In this document: piece after piece, positions 1-9,455 of the stretch
Position numbering within the stretch: the stretch's first letter is position 1
Layout: each line of letters starts with the position of its first letter
Assembly: GCA_949299755.1 (NCBI GenBank)
Contig: CASGBA010000002.1
Location: 310,001-374,000, forward strand
Source of the DNA: an uncultured Treponema sp.
Lineage (GTDB): Bacteria > Spirochaetota > Spirochaetia > Treponematales > Treponemataceae
Direction of reading: 5' to 3'
DNA: 64,000 nucleotides
Program-made: the position numbers and the translations under genes
Notes under the pieces: generated by a model
Databases searched by the model: none
Seen by the model: only the letters and a program-made list of their open reading frames with translations
What the model was told of the DNA's origin: nothing

Positions 1-1395
1 TTTAACACAGTTATAAGCGTCTTTTACCGGGGAACCGGCGGAAACAGGAGCTCCCCAAACCGCCATGACAGCATCTCCGATAAACTTATCAACCACACCG
101 CCGGTATGGTTTACACATTCAACCATGCGGGTCATGTAATCATTAAGGAATTCAACAACCTCATACGGCTGGAGTTTCTCGGAAATAGCCGTAAAAGAAC
201 GGATATCGGAGAAAAAAACCGTGACCCGTTTTGTTTCTCCACCAAGGGCAAGCTCTCCCCTCATGGCTTTTTCCGCTATTTCTTTGTTGATGAATCGGCC
301 GAAAGTATCTTTCAGTTTTTCACGCTCATCCAGACCTTTGCCCATGCGGACAAACCGTTCCGTTAAAAGCCCTATTTCATCACGGGTTTTTGCCTTAAGA
401 TCCAGAATATAGTTTCCTTTTTCAATCTCATCGGAAGCTTCGGCAAGGGCCCGGACAGGATTACTGATTGTACGAGAAAAAAAGTATACAAGCATGGTGG
501 AAATAAAAAGTACAGCCACCGTCAGATAAAGATTGCGCCGTAATGTGGTGTAAACAGGCTCAAATACCACCGCCGAAGGGACTGTTGTAAGAACAGCAAG
601 GTCAGCTATTCCCAGATTGTTATAGGCGCCGAAAAAATCCGTATTATCTTCGTCTGTAAACATAACCTGCCGGGATTCGTCAGCATTTTCCCTCATTTGG
701 ATAACAAGGGGGGAATTGGAAGCGTTTACTCCAGCCATAACCAGGGAATAATCGCTGTGGACAAGAACATCACCGTCATGGTTTATCATAAAAGACTCGT
801 TGACAGAGCCGGAGGCAAAGGCGGTCAGCAAATCTTCCCCGGAGAAAAAAACCACCGCGCATTGGCTGAATCCGCTTTCATAATATGGGAAAAACATAGC
901 CAAAATAACCTGCCCGAACACCGGGGAAGCGTTCAACACGCAGGTCTCACCGCTAGCCGAGCGGATAACATATTCTTTTTTCTCCTCCAGGAAAGTCTGC
1001 ACACAGGAAGTTTCCAACTCATTTGAAATGAAAAAACGGTTATTCAGAAGGTTTCTGTCAATACCGCCATTGGCATTCCCCACAACAACAGACGCAACGT
1101 TCCCGTTCCGTTCAAAAAACAGGGAGGAAATCTGGCGTGAAAGGGCGGAAGAAGAACCGGCGGAATTCATCATATCAAGCAGAAGGAACACATTTGCCCG
1201 GAGCATTGTTACTTGGTTAGTCGCGGAAGAAGCGGATCTGGAGTTTATGGTGTAGTTATTTTCCTCAGCGGTACGTCTGGTTTCATCACTGACATACCAA
1301 GTAACAGCGGTAGTCGCCGCACCCAATGAAAAAATCAGCAGACAAGAAATCACAACAATTAATTTTAAGCCTATTGGAAATTTAACATCTTTCAT
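1..1395 (-). CDS. Membrane-bound class III adenylate/guanylate cyclase, C-terminus cut by window edge
   Basis: This open frame starts at the ATG at 1395 and runs off the left edge, so about 465 residues are visible. It begins with a membrane segment (about residues 9-31). An extracytoplasmic sensor-like region of roughly 240 residues, probably Cache-type, follows, then a second membrane segment (about 286-306) and a HAMP-like linker. The class III cyclase catalytic domain starts near residue 385. The metal-binding aspartates are visible in VFFSDIRSF (D397) and DKFIGDAVMAVWG (D441), with K437 in the substrate-recognition position. The product (cAMP or cGMP) cannot be decided because the later specificity residue lies outside the window. 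It would convert an external signal into a cyclic nucleotide at the inner membrane. A promoter lies at 1440-1468. It is divergent from the chemoreceptor gene. Confidence 0.88.
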   Translation of the reverse strand, partial: MKDVKFPIGLKLIVVISCLLIFSLGAATTAVTWYVSDETRRTAEENNYTINSRSASSATNQVTMLRANVFLLLDMMNSAGSSSALSRQISSLFFERNGNVASVVVGNANGGIDRNLLNNRFFISNELETSCVQTFLEEKKEYVIRSASGETCVLNASPVFGQVILAMFFPYYESGFSQCAVVFFSGEDLLTAFASGSVNESFMINHDGDVLVHSDYSLVMAGVNASNSPLVIQMRENADESRQVMFTDEDNTDFFGAYNNLGIADLAVLTTVPSAVVFEPVYTTLRRNLYLTVAVLFISTMLVYFFSRTISNPVRALAEASDEIEKGNYILDLKAKTRDEIGLLTERFVRMGKGLDEREKLKDTFGRFINKEIAEKAMRGELALGGETKRVTVFFSDIRSFTAISEKLQPYEVVEFLNDYMTRMVECVNHTGGVVDKFIGDAVMAVWGAPVSAGSPVKDAYNCVK

Positions 1396-1439
1396 ATTTC
1401 ATCCCACATATATAATTCTTTATCCACTATAACCGTTAT

Positions 1440-1468
1440 AGTATAAACCGTTTTATTTCTCTAGACAA
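1440..1468 (-). promoter_or_regulatory. Sigma-70-type promoter for the cyclase gene
   Basis: On the minus strand, TTGTCT and TATACT are separated by exactly 17 nt. The -10 lies 44 nt upstream of the cyclase ATG. This is a sequence match only. Confidence 0.55.
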
Positions 1469-1545
1469 CTTTTTTATGATTTTTTTCAATTAATTTTAAT
1501 GCTTAAACCACTAAAATTTCCACCACTTGATTATATTTCCCTTTA

Positions 1546-2994
1546 GTGCAAGAATACGGTATGTTTGGCTCCCAGAAAAACAAAAAAAACCGGGGAAATT
1601 CCACGGAAATTCCGGTTATAAACGGTAACAGTCACACGGCGGAAAAGTCAGAATGCGGGGAATTATCCGCAATTTTAGATGAATTGGTTCTGATGATCGG
1701 CTCTTCGATAGAATCTTCATCTGACACCATAGCAAAAACTTTAATCCAGGAAGAAAAATTCGATTCTTTTTCCGAGGAGATGAATGCCGCGTTTTCTTCC
1801 ATTAATTCCGTAAATGACAACTTGAAAGACATGTCTTCTTTCATGGGTTCCCTGGACGACCAAATAAAATCCACTGGGGTTGCGATTACCCAAATTACTT
1901 CTTCCATAAACAATACGGCGGAAATAGTTTCAGACAGGGCAAAAGTCACCGAAGAGTTATCGGAAACCGCTTCGGCGGGGAAAAAAAAAGTACAGGATGT
2001 GCTTTCTGTTATAGACGTACTAAGTAAAAACGTAGACGCAATAAAAGAAGCTATTTCAGCAATTAATGATATAAGCGAACAGACAAATTTACTGGCTATG
2101 AATGCGGCCATTGAGGCTGCCCATGCCGGAAAAGCGGGGCTGGGATTTGCCGTTGTTGCGGCGGAAATAAGGAAGCTTTCGGCCGTTACCAGAACGGATT
2201 CTTCCAATATAGAAAAAACCCTTAAAAGCATGATTGAAACTCTTGCGGATGCCAGACAGATAGCGGCTGAGGCCGGAACAGCCATGAAAATGATAGGGGG
2301 AAAGGTTTCGGAAACCACAGAATCTTTCTCCCTCATTACAAATGAAATGCAGGAATTGTCCCATGCTACAGGAGACATAAAAGAATCGGCAAAGACAATC
2401 GTTGAAAACGCGGATTCCCTGAACAACAGGTTACTTGAAACCTCAAAACACATGGACTCCCTTGATTCTTCAATCGAAGACGCAAAAGGGAAGGCAAATT
2501 CCATTCAAAAGCATAGTAAAAACATATCGGCTTTAGCCTGCGGGGAAATAAACAACTTGAATAACCTGATTTCCTGTGTGCGGAAAATAGACAGAAAGGT
2601 GGCTGATTCTTCCACGGAATTTGAAAGGCGTTCCAGATTTCCTTTTGCCGCCATAGGACTGGGGCATATGTCCTGGGTAACAAAAGTACGGGAAATCATC
2701 AACATGGAAAAAATACCGGAGGGGACCCAGGTACCGAATCATCACACCTGCCAGTTAGGGCAGTGGATCGAAGGTCCGGCAAAGGACACAATAGCCTATA
2801 ATCTTCCTGTTTTCAAACAATTAGTGAAAGAGCATGAAAATCTTCACGGCCTCATAATTCAGGTGTTTCAAAACGCCCATAACATGAGCAGGGAAGAAAA
2901 AGAGGAAAAATACCAGCAGTTGGTACAAATTTCTCGGCAGGTGATTTCTTCTTTGAAAAGCATAAAAAGCGAGCTTGAAAGTAAAAAGGCATAA
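1546..2994 (+). CDS. Soluble methyl-accepting chemotaxis protein with C-terminal CZB zinc-binding domain
   Basis: This is a cytoplasmic chemoreceptor with no membrane segment. The coiled signalling domain carries the canonical hairpin tip [19 protein letters not shown] followed by [14 protein letters not shown], which contacts CheA and CheW. The C-terminal about 110 residues form a CZB (chemoreceptor zinc-binding) domain. Its ligands are visible as H in [15 protein letters not shown] (His plus Cys), and the HENLH pair. CZB receptors in other bacteria sense zinc or oxidants such as HOCl through the Zn-Cys core; the same role here is inference. The frame opens with GTG at 1546, but the ATG at 1561 (MFGSQKN) is an equally possible start, as neither has a clear Shine-Dalgarno. 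It is divergent from the cyclase. Confidence 0.9.
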   Translation: MQEYGMFGSQKNKKNRGNSTEIPVINGNSHTAEKSECGELSAILDELVLMIGSSIESSSDTIAKTLIQEEKFDSFSEEMNAAFSSINSVNDNLKDMSSFMGSLDDQIKSTGVAITQITSSINNTAEIVSDRAKVTEELSETASAGKKKVQDVLSVIDVLSKNVDAIKEAISAINDISEQTNLLAMNAAIEAAHAGKAGLGFAVVAAEIRKLSAVTRTDSSNIEKTLKSMIETLADARQIAAEAGTAMKMIGGKVSETTESFSLITNEMQELSHATGDIKESAKTIVENADSLNNRLLETSKHMDSLDSSIEDAKGKANSIQKHSKNISALACGEINNLNNLISCVRKIDRKVADSSTEFERRSRFPFAAIGLGHMSWVTKVREIINMEKIPEGTQVPNHHTCQLGQWIEGPAKDTIAYNLPVFKQLVKEHENLHGLIIQVFQNAHNMSREEKEEKYQQLVQISRQVISSLKSIKSELESKKA

Positions 2995-3012
2995 CTGGCA
3001 GGTTCCTGAATG

Positions 3013-3042
3013 GAGACAAAAGCCTTCCGCAAATGGTATACT
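3013..3042 (+). promoter_or_regulatory. Promoter immediately upstream of the patatin-like gene
   Basis: GAGACA and TATACT are separated by 18 nt. The -10 ends only 6 nt before the ATG at 3049 and no Shine-Dalgarno is present, which suggests a leaderless mRNA. Confidence 0.45.
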
Positions 3043-3048
3043 TAACCC

Positions 3049-3900
3049 ATGGCTATATCTTTGATTGTTGAAGGTGGAGGAATGCGCGGGCTTTATACAG
3101 CCGGCGTTCTTGACGGTTTCATTCAGGCTAATCTTTATTGGAATAATGTTTACTGCGTAAGCGCCGGTTCATGCCATGCCCTTTCATATATGTCGCGCCA
3201 ATTTGACCGGGCAAGACGGGTAAATGTTAATTACGTAAAAAAAGCCCGGTATTCCGGATTTTGGTGTCTGCTCCGGTACGGGACTTTTTTCGGTTTTGAT
3301 TTTATTTTCAAAAAAATCCCTTCCATGGATAGAATAGACTGGAAAACTTTTTTCGCGAACCAAAATGAACACAGGAAATTCATTGTCACTGCCACAAGCG
3401 CAAGAACCGGACAAGCGGCTTATGTTACCCCTGAAACACCGGAAGAAGCTATGCGCTGGCTGGAAGCTTCCTCTTCCCTGCCGGTAATTGGAAAACCGGT
3501 GGAAATCAACGGAGAAAAGTGGTTTGACGGAGGCATCGCGGATTCCATACCCGTAAAAAAGGCCTGTGAAGACGGCCATGAAAAACACGTGATAATTTTA
3601 ACCAGGGAAAAGGGGTACAGGAAGGACAGGCTTTCACCCGCTGAAGAAAAACTTATAAAAAAACTTTATAAAAAATATCCTGATTTTATTGCTACGAATA
3701 TGTCCCGGGTCCAACGGTATAACGAAGTCCTTGACTTTATCGATGGACTGGAAGAATCCGGAAAAGCTTTTGTTTTCAGACCTCCGGCGGAAAAAAATGT
3801 TGGAAGACTTTGTAAAAACCAAAAAAAACTGGAAGCCCTCTACCAGGAAGGATACATGGAGTGTTTATCCCGGTTAAAAGATCTGGAAGCCTTCAGTTAA
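3049..3900 (+). CDS. Patatin-like phospholipase, YjjU/RssA type
   Basis: A 283-residue serine lipid acyl hydrolase of the patatin family. The oxyanion-hole glycine stretch is GGGMRGLYTAGVLDGF near the N-terminus. The nucleophile elbow is CVSAGSC (serine near residue 46), where the usual first glycine of GxSxG is cysteine. The catalytic aspartate is in DGGIADSIP. Together these give the Ser-Asp dyad of the family. There is no signal peptide, so it is probably cytosolic or peripheral. Family members hydrolyse fatty acyl esters of phospholipids; the substrate here is unknown. The start is preceded by a -10 box rather than a ribosome site. Confidence 0.87.
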   Translation: MAISLIVEGGGMRGLYTAGVLDGFIQANLYWNNVYCVSAGSCHALSYMSRQFDRARRVNVNYVKKARYSGFWCLLRYGTFFGFDFIFKKIPSMDRIDWKTFFANQNEHRKFIVTATSARTGQAAYVTPETPEEAMRWLEASSSLPVIGKPVEINGEKWFDGGIADSIPVKKACEDGHEKHVIILTREKGYRKDRLSPAEEKLIKKLYKKYPDFIATNMSRVQRYNEVLDFIDGLEESGKAFVFRPPAEKNVGRLCKNQKKLEALYQEGYMECLSRLKDLEAFS

Positions 3901-3987
3901 AACAAGACCGCTTTTATCCGGAAACGGACGGCAACCCGTCTGCCTTCATAACGGGAAATTTATAAAGGACTACACAAGGGGTTCACA

Positions 3988-4560
3988 ATGAAAATTATTG
4001 TTATCTCGGATATCCACGGATGCCTTCCCGCTTTGGAAAAATCACTTTTACGTTTTGAAGAGGAAGGAGCCGGTTTTCTGGTATGCTGCGGAGATTTTCT
4101 GAATCACGGCCCCAGAAACGACCTGCCCGAGGGATACGACACCAAAGGGACAGCTTCCCTGATGAATAAATTCAAAGAAAAATTCCTCTGCGTCCGGGGA
4201 AACTGTGACAGCGAGGTTGACCAAATGATGCTTGAATTCCCCTGCATGAATGAATACTTGCAAATAGCCGTCCCGCAAAAAGAAGAGGGCTTTATTCCCC
4301 TGTTTTTCCACCACGGCCACAAAGAGACGCCTCCCTTTATTCCCGGTACGGTGGTTGTCAGCGGACACACACATATACCGCTTCTTGAAAGGCGGGCAGA
4401 CAAGGTTTTCCTTAATCCCGGTTCGGTTTCAATACCGAAAGGTGGCAGCGAAGCGTCCTATGCTTTGATCACCACAGGGGATTTTCCCCCGGTAATAGAA
4501 ATCAAAGCCCTGGAAGACCGGAACAGAATACTGTCCCGGCTGGACTACTGTCCGGCCTGA
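3988..4560 (+). CDS. yfcE: YfcE-type metallophosphoesterase (phosphodiesterase)
   Basis: A 190-residue calcineurin-like phosphoesterase. The five metal motifs are present in order: DIHG (residues 8-11), GDFLNHGP, GNCDSE, H in HHGH, and GHTH followed by NPGSVSIPK. This matches the MJ0936/YfcE group of small cytosolic phosphodiesterases that use two divalent metals; the physiological substrate is unknown. An AAGGGG ribosome site lies just upstream of the ATG. It converges on, and overlaps by 16 nt, the last gene of the Gld-like operon. Confidence 0.88.
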   Translation: MKIIVISDIHGCLPALEKSLLRFEEEGAGFLVCCGDFLNHGPRNDLPEGYDTKGTASLMNKFKEKFLCVRGNCDSEVDQMMLEFPCMNEYLQIAVPQKEEGFIPLFFHHGHKETPPFIPGTVVVSGHTHIPLLERRADKVFLNPGSVSIPKGGSEASYALITTGDFPPVIEIKALEDRNRILSRLDYCPA

Positions 4561-5480
4561 ACCTTTAATTCCTCCGGGTTTTTCAAGTATCTTTCTGCGG
4601 TGTAGGAAGAAAGCTTAAATATCCAGGGGGAAGCCGAAGAAACAGCGGTATACACGCTCCCCTCTTCTTCCGGTTTGTAAAGGGTAAGGGAAATTTCCCC
4701 GTCCGGCAAAGTAAACGAAACAGTTCCGGCCGCAGGGGTTTCCGGAATCGGGGCTGTTTCTTCTTCAAAAGACAAGGCGGTAAGCTTTACAATAGAAGAA
4801 ACCCAGGAAGCCGCTTTTTCCGAATCAGCTTGGGCCGGAGTACCGGAAACACCATCCCGGTTAAAATTCCACAAAGGAGGTTCTCCGGTTTTTTCCAACA
4901 CAAAATTTCCGTTTTGGTTTTCAACTGTAATTTTGGACACAAGGGCTTGATCCACAGAAAAAATAAGGCGGTTCCGAAGTTCTTCAATGGTTTTGTCAAA
5001 GGTATCCCGCAGATTGCCGGAAATAAGCTGGACACCACCGGTTCCGTTTATAACTCCATAGGTTTGGGTTCCGGTTGTGGATGCATTCCCTATTTTGACT
5101 GAACATAGAGCTGAGCCACCGGCACTGACAGACACACTTAAAGCGGAAGAACTGTCAAGGCCGAAACGAGCTCCATCCGTTTGGGAAGACACCTTTCCCA
5201 AAGATTTAATCGATTCAAGGCTGTCGGTCATGGCTTTTACTGCCACGGGATCTGCTTCATAATTTTTACCATGTATAATCCATTTTTCATTGCCAGATGA
5301 ATCAGTCTGTTTCAGCAAAGTGAAAGATTCCTTGTCGGGGAACATTACGGTTATTTCATCAGGGGATTCTTTCAGATTGAAATTTTTAATACGATTCCCA
5401 GAGGATATAACAAGCTGAATTACATACACAACACATAAAAAAACTAAAACTGCGATTAGGGTGATTTTACGCTTGGTCAT
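4545..5480 (-). CDS. DUF4340 membrane-anchored protein of a Gld-like ABC system
   Basis: About 311 residues with one N-terminal membrane anchor (MTKRKITLIAVLVFLCVVYV) and a large extracytoplasmic part with beta-rich repeats. The pattern resembles DUF4340 proteins, which regularly follow gldG-like genes. I chose the ATG at 5480, because TGGAG sits 6 nt before it; a frame-equivalent ATG at 5492 has poorer spacing. The gene overlaps the end of gldG, so translation is probably coupled. It is the fourth gene of the ATPase-permease-GldG-DUF4340 operon. The exact function is unknown. Confidence 0.8.
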   Translation of the reverse strand: MTKRKITLIAVLVFLCVVYVIQLVISSGNRIKNFNLKESPDEITVMFPDKESFTLLKQTDSSGNEKWIIHGKNYEADPVAVKAMTDSLESIKSLGKVSSQTDGARFGLDSSSALSVSVSAGGSALCSVKIGNASTTGTQTYGVINGTGGVQLISGNLRDTFDKTIEELRNRLIFSVDQALVSKITVENQNGNFVLEKTGEPPLWNFNRDGVSGTPAQADSEKAASWVSSIVKLTALSFEEETAPIPETPAAGTVSFTLPDGEISLTLYKPEEEGSVYTAVSSASPWIFKLSSYTAERYLKNPEELKVQAGQ

Positions 5481-7680
5481 TATCGGCTCCATCTTTTCTG
5501 TCAGTTAAATTTTTTCCGCTGTCAACGGTTGTTACGCCGGCCGCCCCGTTCTGGGAGTTCCACCCGGATTTGAGCTCTTCATAACGGATTCGGATTATTT
5601 TACGGCGGCGGGAACGGTGTCTCCAAGCCAGAAGCCCGAAAACAGCCACCAAAACTGGAAGTCCGTATTGATTGAAGATTTTTGCGGCTTGAACGGATGC
5701 ACCTTGTTTTACATTCAAGGTATTCAAAGACATTCCCTTTGTGCGCATTGTACAAAAATCTTCCGCTCCATTCATATAATCAAGGACATTCCTCAAAAAA
5801 ACAGCTATGGGCTGGGAACCGGCCTGATCCACCACTTGCTGGGTTGTTATAGCGGAAGAACCGGCCGCAAAAATCTTTCCCGGACGGATGCTGCCGCTCA
5901 AATGAACCTGGGTTGCCTTCATTCCGGCATCCTCTTCTTTTTCAGCAAGTTGACCGGAATCGCCGGAGGTTCCGGTTTCAGGAGCCGAACCATAGGCGCT
6001 GGAGAATTCTCCTTCCACGAGCACCGCCAGATTTTTACTGCCCAGATCCGTTTCCCCGGAGGGAGGTGTCATAAGATCATAGCCGAATGTTTCTGGATTT
6101 TCCGCCAACCAGGAGTCGGGGGAACTTTTTGCCAAAACAGTTTTCAAAAGCTTTCCGTTTTCATCTGTTTCATTTTCCTCAAGAACAATAGAAGAAGGCT
6201 GGAGGAAGAGTACATAACTCAGGTTCTCGGATATGGGATGTTTTTGATTCATTCCCGTCCGCTCCACGACAGGGATATAATACAAGAAGGCACCCGGACC
6301 TCCCCTCATGTTCAAGTCTTCATAACATTTCAAGTCGAGTACGTAATTATTCCCCATGGAAATACCGTATTTAGCCAGAATGGTTTCTAACCCGGTTTGA
6401 ATGGGCAGGAACTGGGGCTGGGTATAATAAGCCTGTTCGCCCGGAGGACTCACAATCTCAAAGGGATCGAGGAAAACCATGAGATTTCCTCCAGCCATTA
6501 AGAACTGGTCAAGCTTATAAAGCTCCTCTTCCGTAAACGGGGTTTTCGGCCCGTTAATAATAAGACAGTCAATGCCGGCAGGCACTTCATTTTCCGCCAG
6601 TGTTATTTCTTCGAATTCATAACGGTCAGAAGCATTTGCGGCAAAATTTGCGGCATTCAATTCATTATTCATCAAAGAGTTTCCGGCCGCAGGGGATGAA
6701 AGAGGAATTTCTCCGTGCCCGGTTATATAACCCACTGTCATGGTCTTCGACACAAGACTTTTCAATGCGGCCGACAGGTTGTCGTCCAGACTGTCCAATC
6801 CGGTTATACCGTAACCACCGAAAATAGATCTGGCCAACCGGAGAGGAATAGTCCTGAATTCCCCGCCGTATTCCAAAACCAAACCTATAACACCGGAAGA
6901 TGTTTTGCCGGCAACAGAAGGATTTTCCCAGGTTAAATATTGAAGACCATAGCGTTCCGCCACAGAAACCGCATCGGCATCTCCGGGGCTTTCCGAACGG
7001 AAAGAGATACGGTCCATGTTTTCGGAATTCAATTTTGTATAAGCCCGCAAAACCTCTGATTCAAGCGTATCAAATCCGGAAATACTGAAAGAACCCAGGG
7101 CTTTCGTGGCATAAAGACACATTCCTATCTTGCCATCCAGTCCTTCCAAGGCATTGCTTTCAGCTATCATCTGTGAAAACAAGGAAGTAAGTTTATATTC
7201 CAAACCTTCTTCCGAGGAAATCTCATTTATTATTTCAATTCTATCCCTGTAAGTAACGGCAATTCCCATATACGCATTTTTAAATCCAAGCTCGTTATTT
7301 GAGAATTCCTGAATTTGAACCTGGGTAATCCCGTATCCGGCGGCCAAATCCTGGTTCTCGGGTTTATCCATGTCAAAAAAAGTGCAGGAAAAATTACCGG
7401 AAGAGGCACCCTCATATTCAGTTAAAATATCATTCAAATATTGACCGGTGGATTTATAAACGGCAGGCAAATTATCGCTGAAAAAAACGTTAACGGTCAA
7501 AGGTTCTTCCAAAGAACGCACAAGTTCCTTTGATAATCGGGACAAAGAAAAGGATTTCTGGGATGTCAAGTCAATCCTAAAATACATTCCCGCACCTATC
7601 AAATTCACCATCACCAGGATTAAAATAAAAAGAAGCAAATCGCTGGACGGGGATTTCAACCATGCTATAAGTTTTTTCAT
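5467..7680 (-). CDS. gldG: GldG-like ABC transporter auxiliary protein
   Basis: A 737-residue protein with an N-terminal membrane segment (about 13-33), a long extracytoplasmic region and one C-terminal membrane segment (about 665-685) followed by a basic tail. It fits the ABC_transp_aux/GldG family, including the typical GHGEIPL and LIINGPKTPFTEEEL stretches near a substrate-recognition-like fold. GldG partners GldA and GldF; in Bacteroidetes these are tied to gliding, while in spirochaetes the transported substrate is not known. The permease stop and this start overlap as TAATG, and a GGGAGGAG ribosome site precedes it. Use of the Gld name is by family, not by proven gliding function. Confidence 0.83.
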   Translation of the reverse strand: MKKLIAWLKSPSSDLLLFILILVMVNLIGAGMYFRIDLTSQKSFSLSRLSKELVRSLEEPLTVNVFFSDNLPAVYKSTGQYLNDILTEYEGASSGNFSCTFFDMDKPENQDLAAGYGITQVQIQEFSNNELGFKNAYMGIAVTYRDRIEIINEISSEEGLEYKLTSLFSQMIAESNALEGLDGKIGMCLYATKALGSFSISGFDTLESEVLRAYTKLNSENMDRISFRSESPGDADAVSVAERYGLQYLTWENPSVAGKTSSGVIGLVLEYGGEFRTIPLRLARSIFGGYGITGLDSLDDNLSAALKSLVSKTMTVGYITGHGEIPLSSPAAGNSLMNNELNAANFAANASDRYEFEEITLAENEVPAGIDCLIINGPKTPFTEEELYKLDQFLMAGGNLMVFLDPFEIVSPPGEQAYYTQPQFLPIQTGLETILAKYGISMGNNYVLDLKCYEDLNMRGGPGAFLYYIPVVERTGMNQKHPISENLSYVLFLQPSSIVLEENETDENGKLLKTVLAKSSPDSWLAENPETFGYDLMTPPSGETDLGSKNLAVLVEGEFSSAYGSAPETGTSGDSGQLAEKEEDAGMKATQVHLSGSIRPGKIFAAGSSAITTQQVVDQAGSQPIAVFLRNVLDYMNGAEDFCTMRTKGMSLNTLNVKQGASVQAAKIFNQYGLPVLVAVFGLLAWRHRSRRRKIIRIRYEELKSGWNSQNGAAGVTTVDSGKNLTDRKDGADNDQA

Positions 7681-8393
7681 TATTTGCTCCTCCCGCGTCC
7701 AACACAGCGGACTGTCAATACAAAGAACAAGGCGGTAACAGAAAAGAAATAAATTAAATCACGGCTGTCTATTATCCCCCTGGCTATGGAACTGAAATGC
7801 CGCTCTGAAGAAATAAAATCGGCGATACCGGCAAATCCGGAGGGAAGCAAAACCGACAGCTGGCGTATCAAGGAAAGGAAAGCGCAAACCGCAAAGGCTA
7901 CAAAAAAAGCTATTATCTGGTTTTTAGTCAGGGAGGAGGAAAAAATCCCTATGGCGGAAAATGCGGCGGCTAAAAGAACCGCACCGATGTAGCCGCCTAC
8001 AACAGGGCCAAAATCCAAATCTCCGAAAAAGCAAATTGTAACGGCATAAAGTAAAGTAGGGACAAGAAGGATACACGAAGATGCCCAGGCAGCCAGAAAT
8101 TTACCTAAAGTTATTTCAAAAGGACTGACTGGAAGGGTCATCAATGTTTCAAAACTTCCACTACGGGTTTCTTCCGCAAACAGCCTCATGGTCAAGGCAG
8201 GAATAAAAAAAGAAAACATAAGCGGCAGTTGTGAAAAAAAGGAACGCATTTCGGCCCGGTTAATCAAAAAGAAAGTCGAAAAAAACAAAAAACCGGAAAA
8301 AACCAAAAACAATCCGGTCACAATATAAACAATGGGACTGGAAAAATAAGCGCCCAGCTCCCTGCGCGCAATTACGAGAGAAGTTTTATGCAT
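7680..8393 (-). CDS. gldF: ABC-2 type permease, GldF-like
   Basis: About 237 residues with six predicted membrane helices and the ABC-2 permease signature around MRLFAEETRSGSFETLMTLPVSP, the coupling region that contacts the ATPase. The start at 8393 (ATG, MHKTSLVIARREL) is preferred because AGGAAG lies 9 nt upstream; an in-frame GTG at 8402 sits directly on that ribosome site. The gene overlaps the ATPase stop by 8 nt and is directly followed by gldG, so the three are a transcriptional and translational unit. Confidence 0.87.
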   Translation of the reverse strand: MHKTSLVIARRELGAYFSSPIVYIVTGLFLVFSGFLFFSTFFLINRAEMRSFFSQLPLMFSFFIPALTMRLFAEETRSGSFETLMTLPVSPFEITLGKFLAAWASSCILLVPTLLYAVTICFFGDLDFGPVVGGYIGAVLLAAAFSAIGIFSSSLTKNQIIAFFVAFAVCAFLSLIRQLSVLLPSGFAGIADFISSERHFSSIARGIIDSRDLIYFFSVTALFFVLTVRCVGRGRSK

Positions 8394-9333
8394 CGTTTTC
8401 ACTTCCTATGGTAAGGGTTCTGAAAATATCCTCAAGGGTATTACGCCTTAAAGTCATTTCGTAAATCGGACGGTTTGCGGATGCAAGCCTGGAAAAAATT
8501 TCAGGACGGATTTCCTTTCCCCTTTCAACTGAAAGAAGGATTGAAACCAAACCGTTGCCTGGCTCTTCCTCATCCTGTTTTAGAGAAATAAGACCTGGTA
8601 TTCCGGCAAGAATCCCGGATAATTCCTGGAAGGAAGAACAACCACCGGCGGTAAGCTTTATAACCTTGTCTTGCTGGAAACGGGTTTGCAAATCTTCTGT
8701 AGGACTGTCCGCAGTGATTTTTCCGTTAGAAATGATAATCACCCGGTCACACAGCATTTCAACTTCACTTAAAATATGGGTGGAAATAATTACAGTACGG
8801 GTTTTACCTATTTCTTTGATGAGGGACCTAACCTCACCGATTTGATTCGGATCCAGTCCTCCGGTGGGTTCATCAAGAATCAGTATTTCAGGATCATTCA
8901 TAAGGGCATGGGCGAGACCTACCCGCTGCCTGTATCCTCTGGAAAGGTCGGAAATATTTTTATCCATTACTTCCCCGATGCCGCACAACCGGGCATAGAG
9001 AGAAAGTTTTTCCGCAGGATCTTTTCCATACATTTGGGCCACATAGGTCAAATAATCCTCGACAATCATATCCCCGTACAAAGGAGCGGATTCCGGCATA
9101 TAGCCTATTTTCCGTTTGACAGATGTTGCATTACCCTCTATGTTTTCGCCGTCAACAATTACAGTTCCCGACGTGGGGGCAAGAAAACCGGTTATCATAC
9201 GCATTGTAGTTGTTTTACCGGCTCCGTTCGGTCCTAAAAGACCCACAATCTCTCCCGTTTTAATTGAAAAACTTACGTCGTCAACTGCACGGAAACTGCC
9301 GAAATCCCGGCATAAATGAGAAGCTTCAATCAT
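8386..9333 (-). CDS. gldA: ABC transporter ATP-binding protein, GldA-like
   Basis: A 315-residue ATPase. Walker A is GPNGAGKTTT (residues about 34-43), the signature is LSRGYRQRVGLAHAL, Walker B is LILDEPTGGLDP, and the switch histidine is in STHILSE. The C-terminal about 90 residues form the regulatory extension usual in drug-export and Gld-type ATPases. It is the first gene of the four-gene operon and energises the downstream permease. The 120-nt upstream region carries TCAACA/TGTTGA palindromic elements. Confidence 0.9.
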   Translation of the reverse strand: MIEASHLCRDFGSFRAVDDVSFSIKTGEIVGLLGPNGAGKTTTMRMITGFLAPTSGTVIVDGENIEGNATSVKRKIGYMPESAPLYGDMIVEDYLTYVAQMYGKDPAEKLSLYARLCGIGEVMDKNISDLSRGYRQRVGLAHALMNDPEILILDEPTGGLDPNQIGEVRSLIKEIGKTRTVIISTHILSEVEMLCDRVIIISNGKITADSPTEDLQTRFQQDKVIKLTAGGCSSFQELSGILAGIPGLISLKQDEEEPGNGLVSILLSVERGKEIRPEIFSRLASANRPIYEMTLRRNTLEDIFRTLTIGSENDA

Positions 9334-9379
9334 TATTCCCCAACCTGAAATTAATCTTTTTGTCTATTCTAACAATTTA

Positions 9380-9393
9380 TCAACAAATGTTGA
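9380..9393. promoter_or_regulatory. Palindrome TCAACA-AA-TGTTGA upstream of the Gld-like operon
   Basis: A perfect 6-bp inverted repeat with a 2-nt spacer. A third half-site TCAACAAA lies at 9401-9408, and a minus-strand TTGACT sequence overlaps the cluster. The position between the operon start and the thi genes suits a repressor operator. The cognate regulator is not identifiable. Confidence 0.35.
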
Positions 9394-9455
9394 ACATTAG
9401 TCAACAAACAATATGTAAATTAGTTACGTATAAAAAAGAAACCTGACATATATTA

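Noticed and set aside
1632..2504. 290-codon minus-strand open frame
   Set aside because: Exact antisense of the chemoreceptor signalling domain; the Ala/Ser-rich composition comes from the coiled-coil codons.
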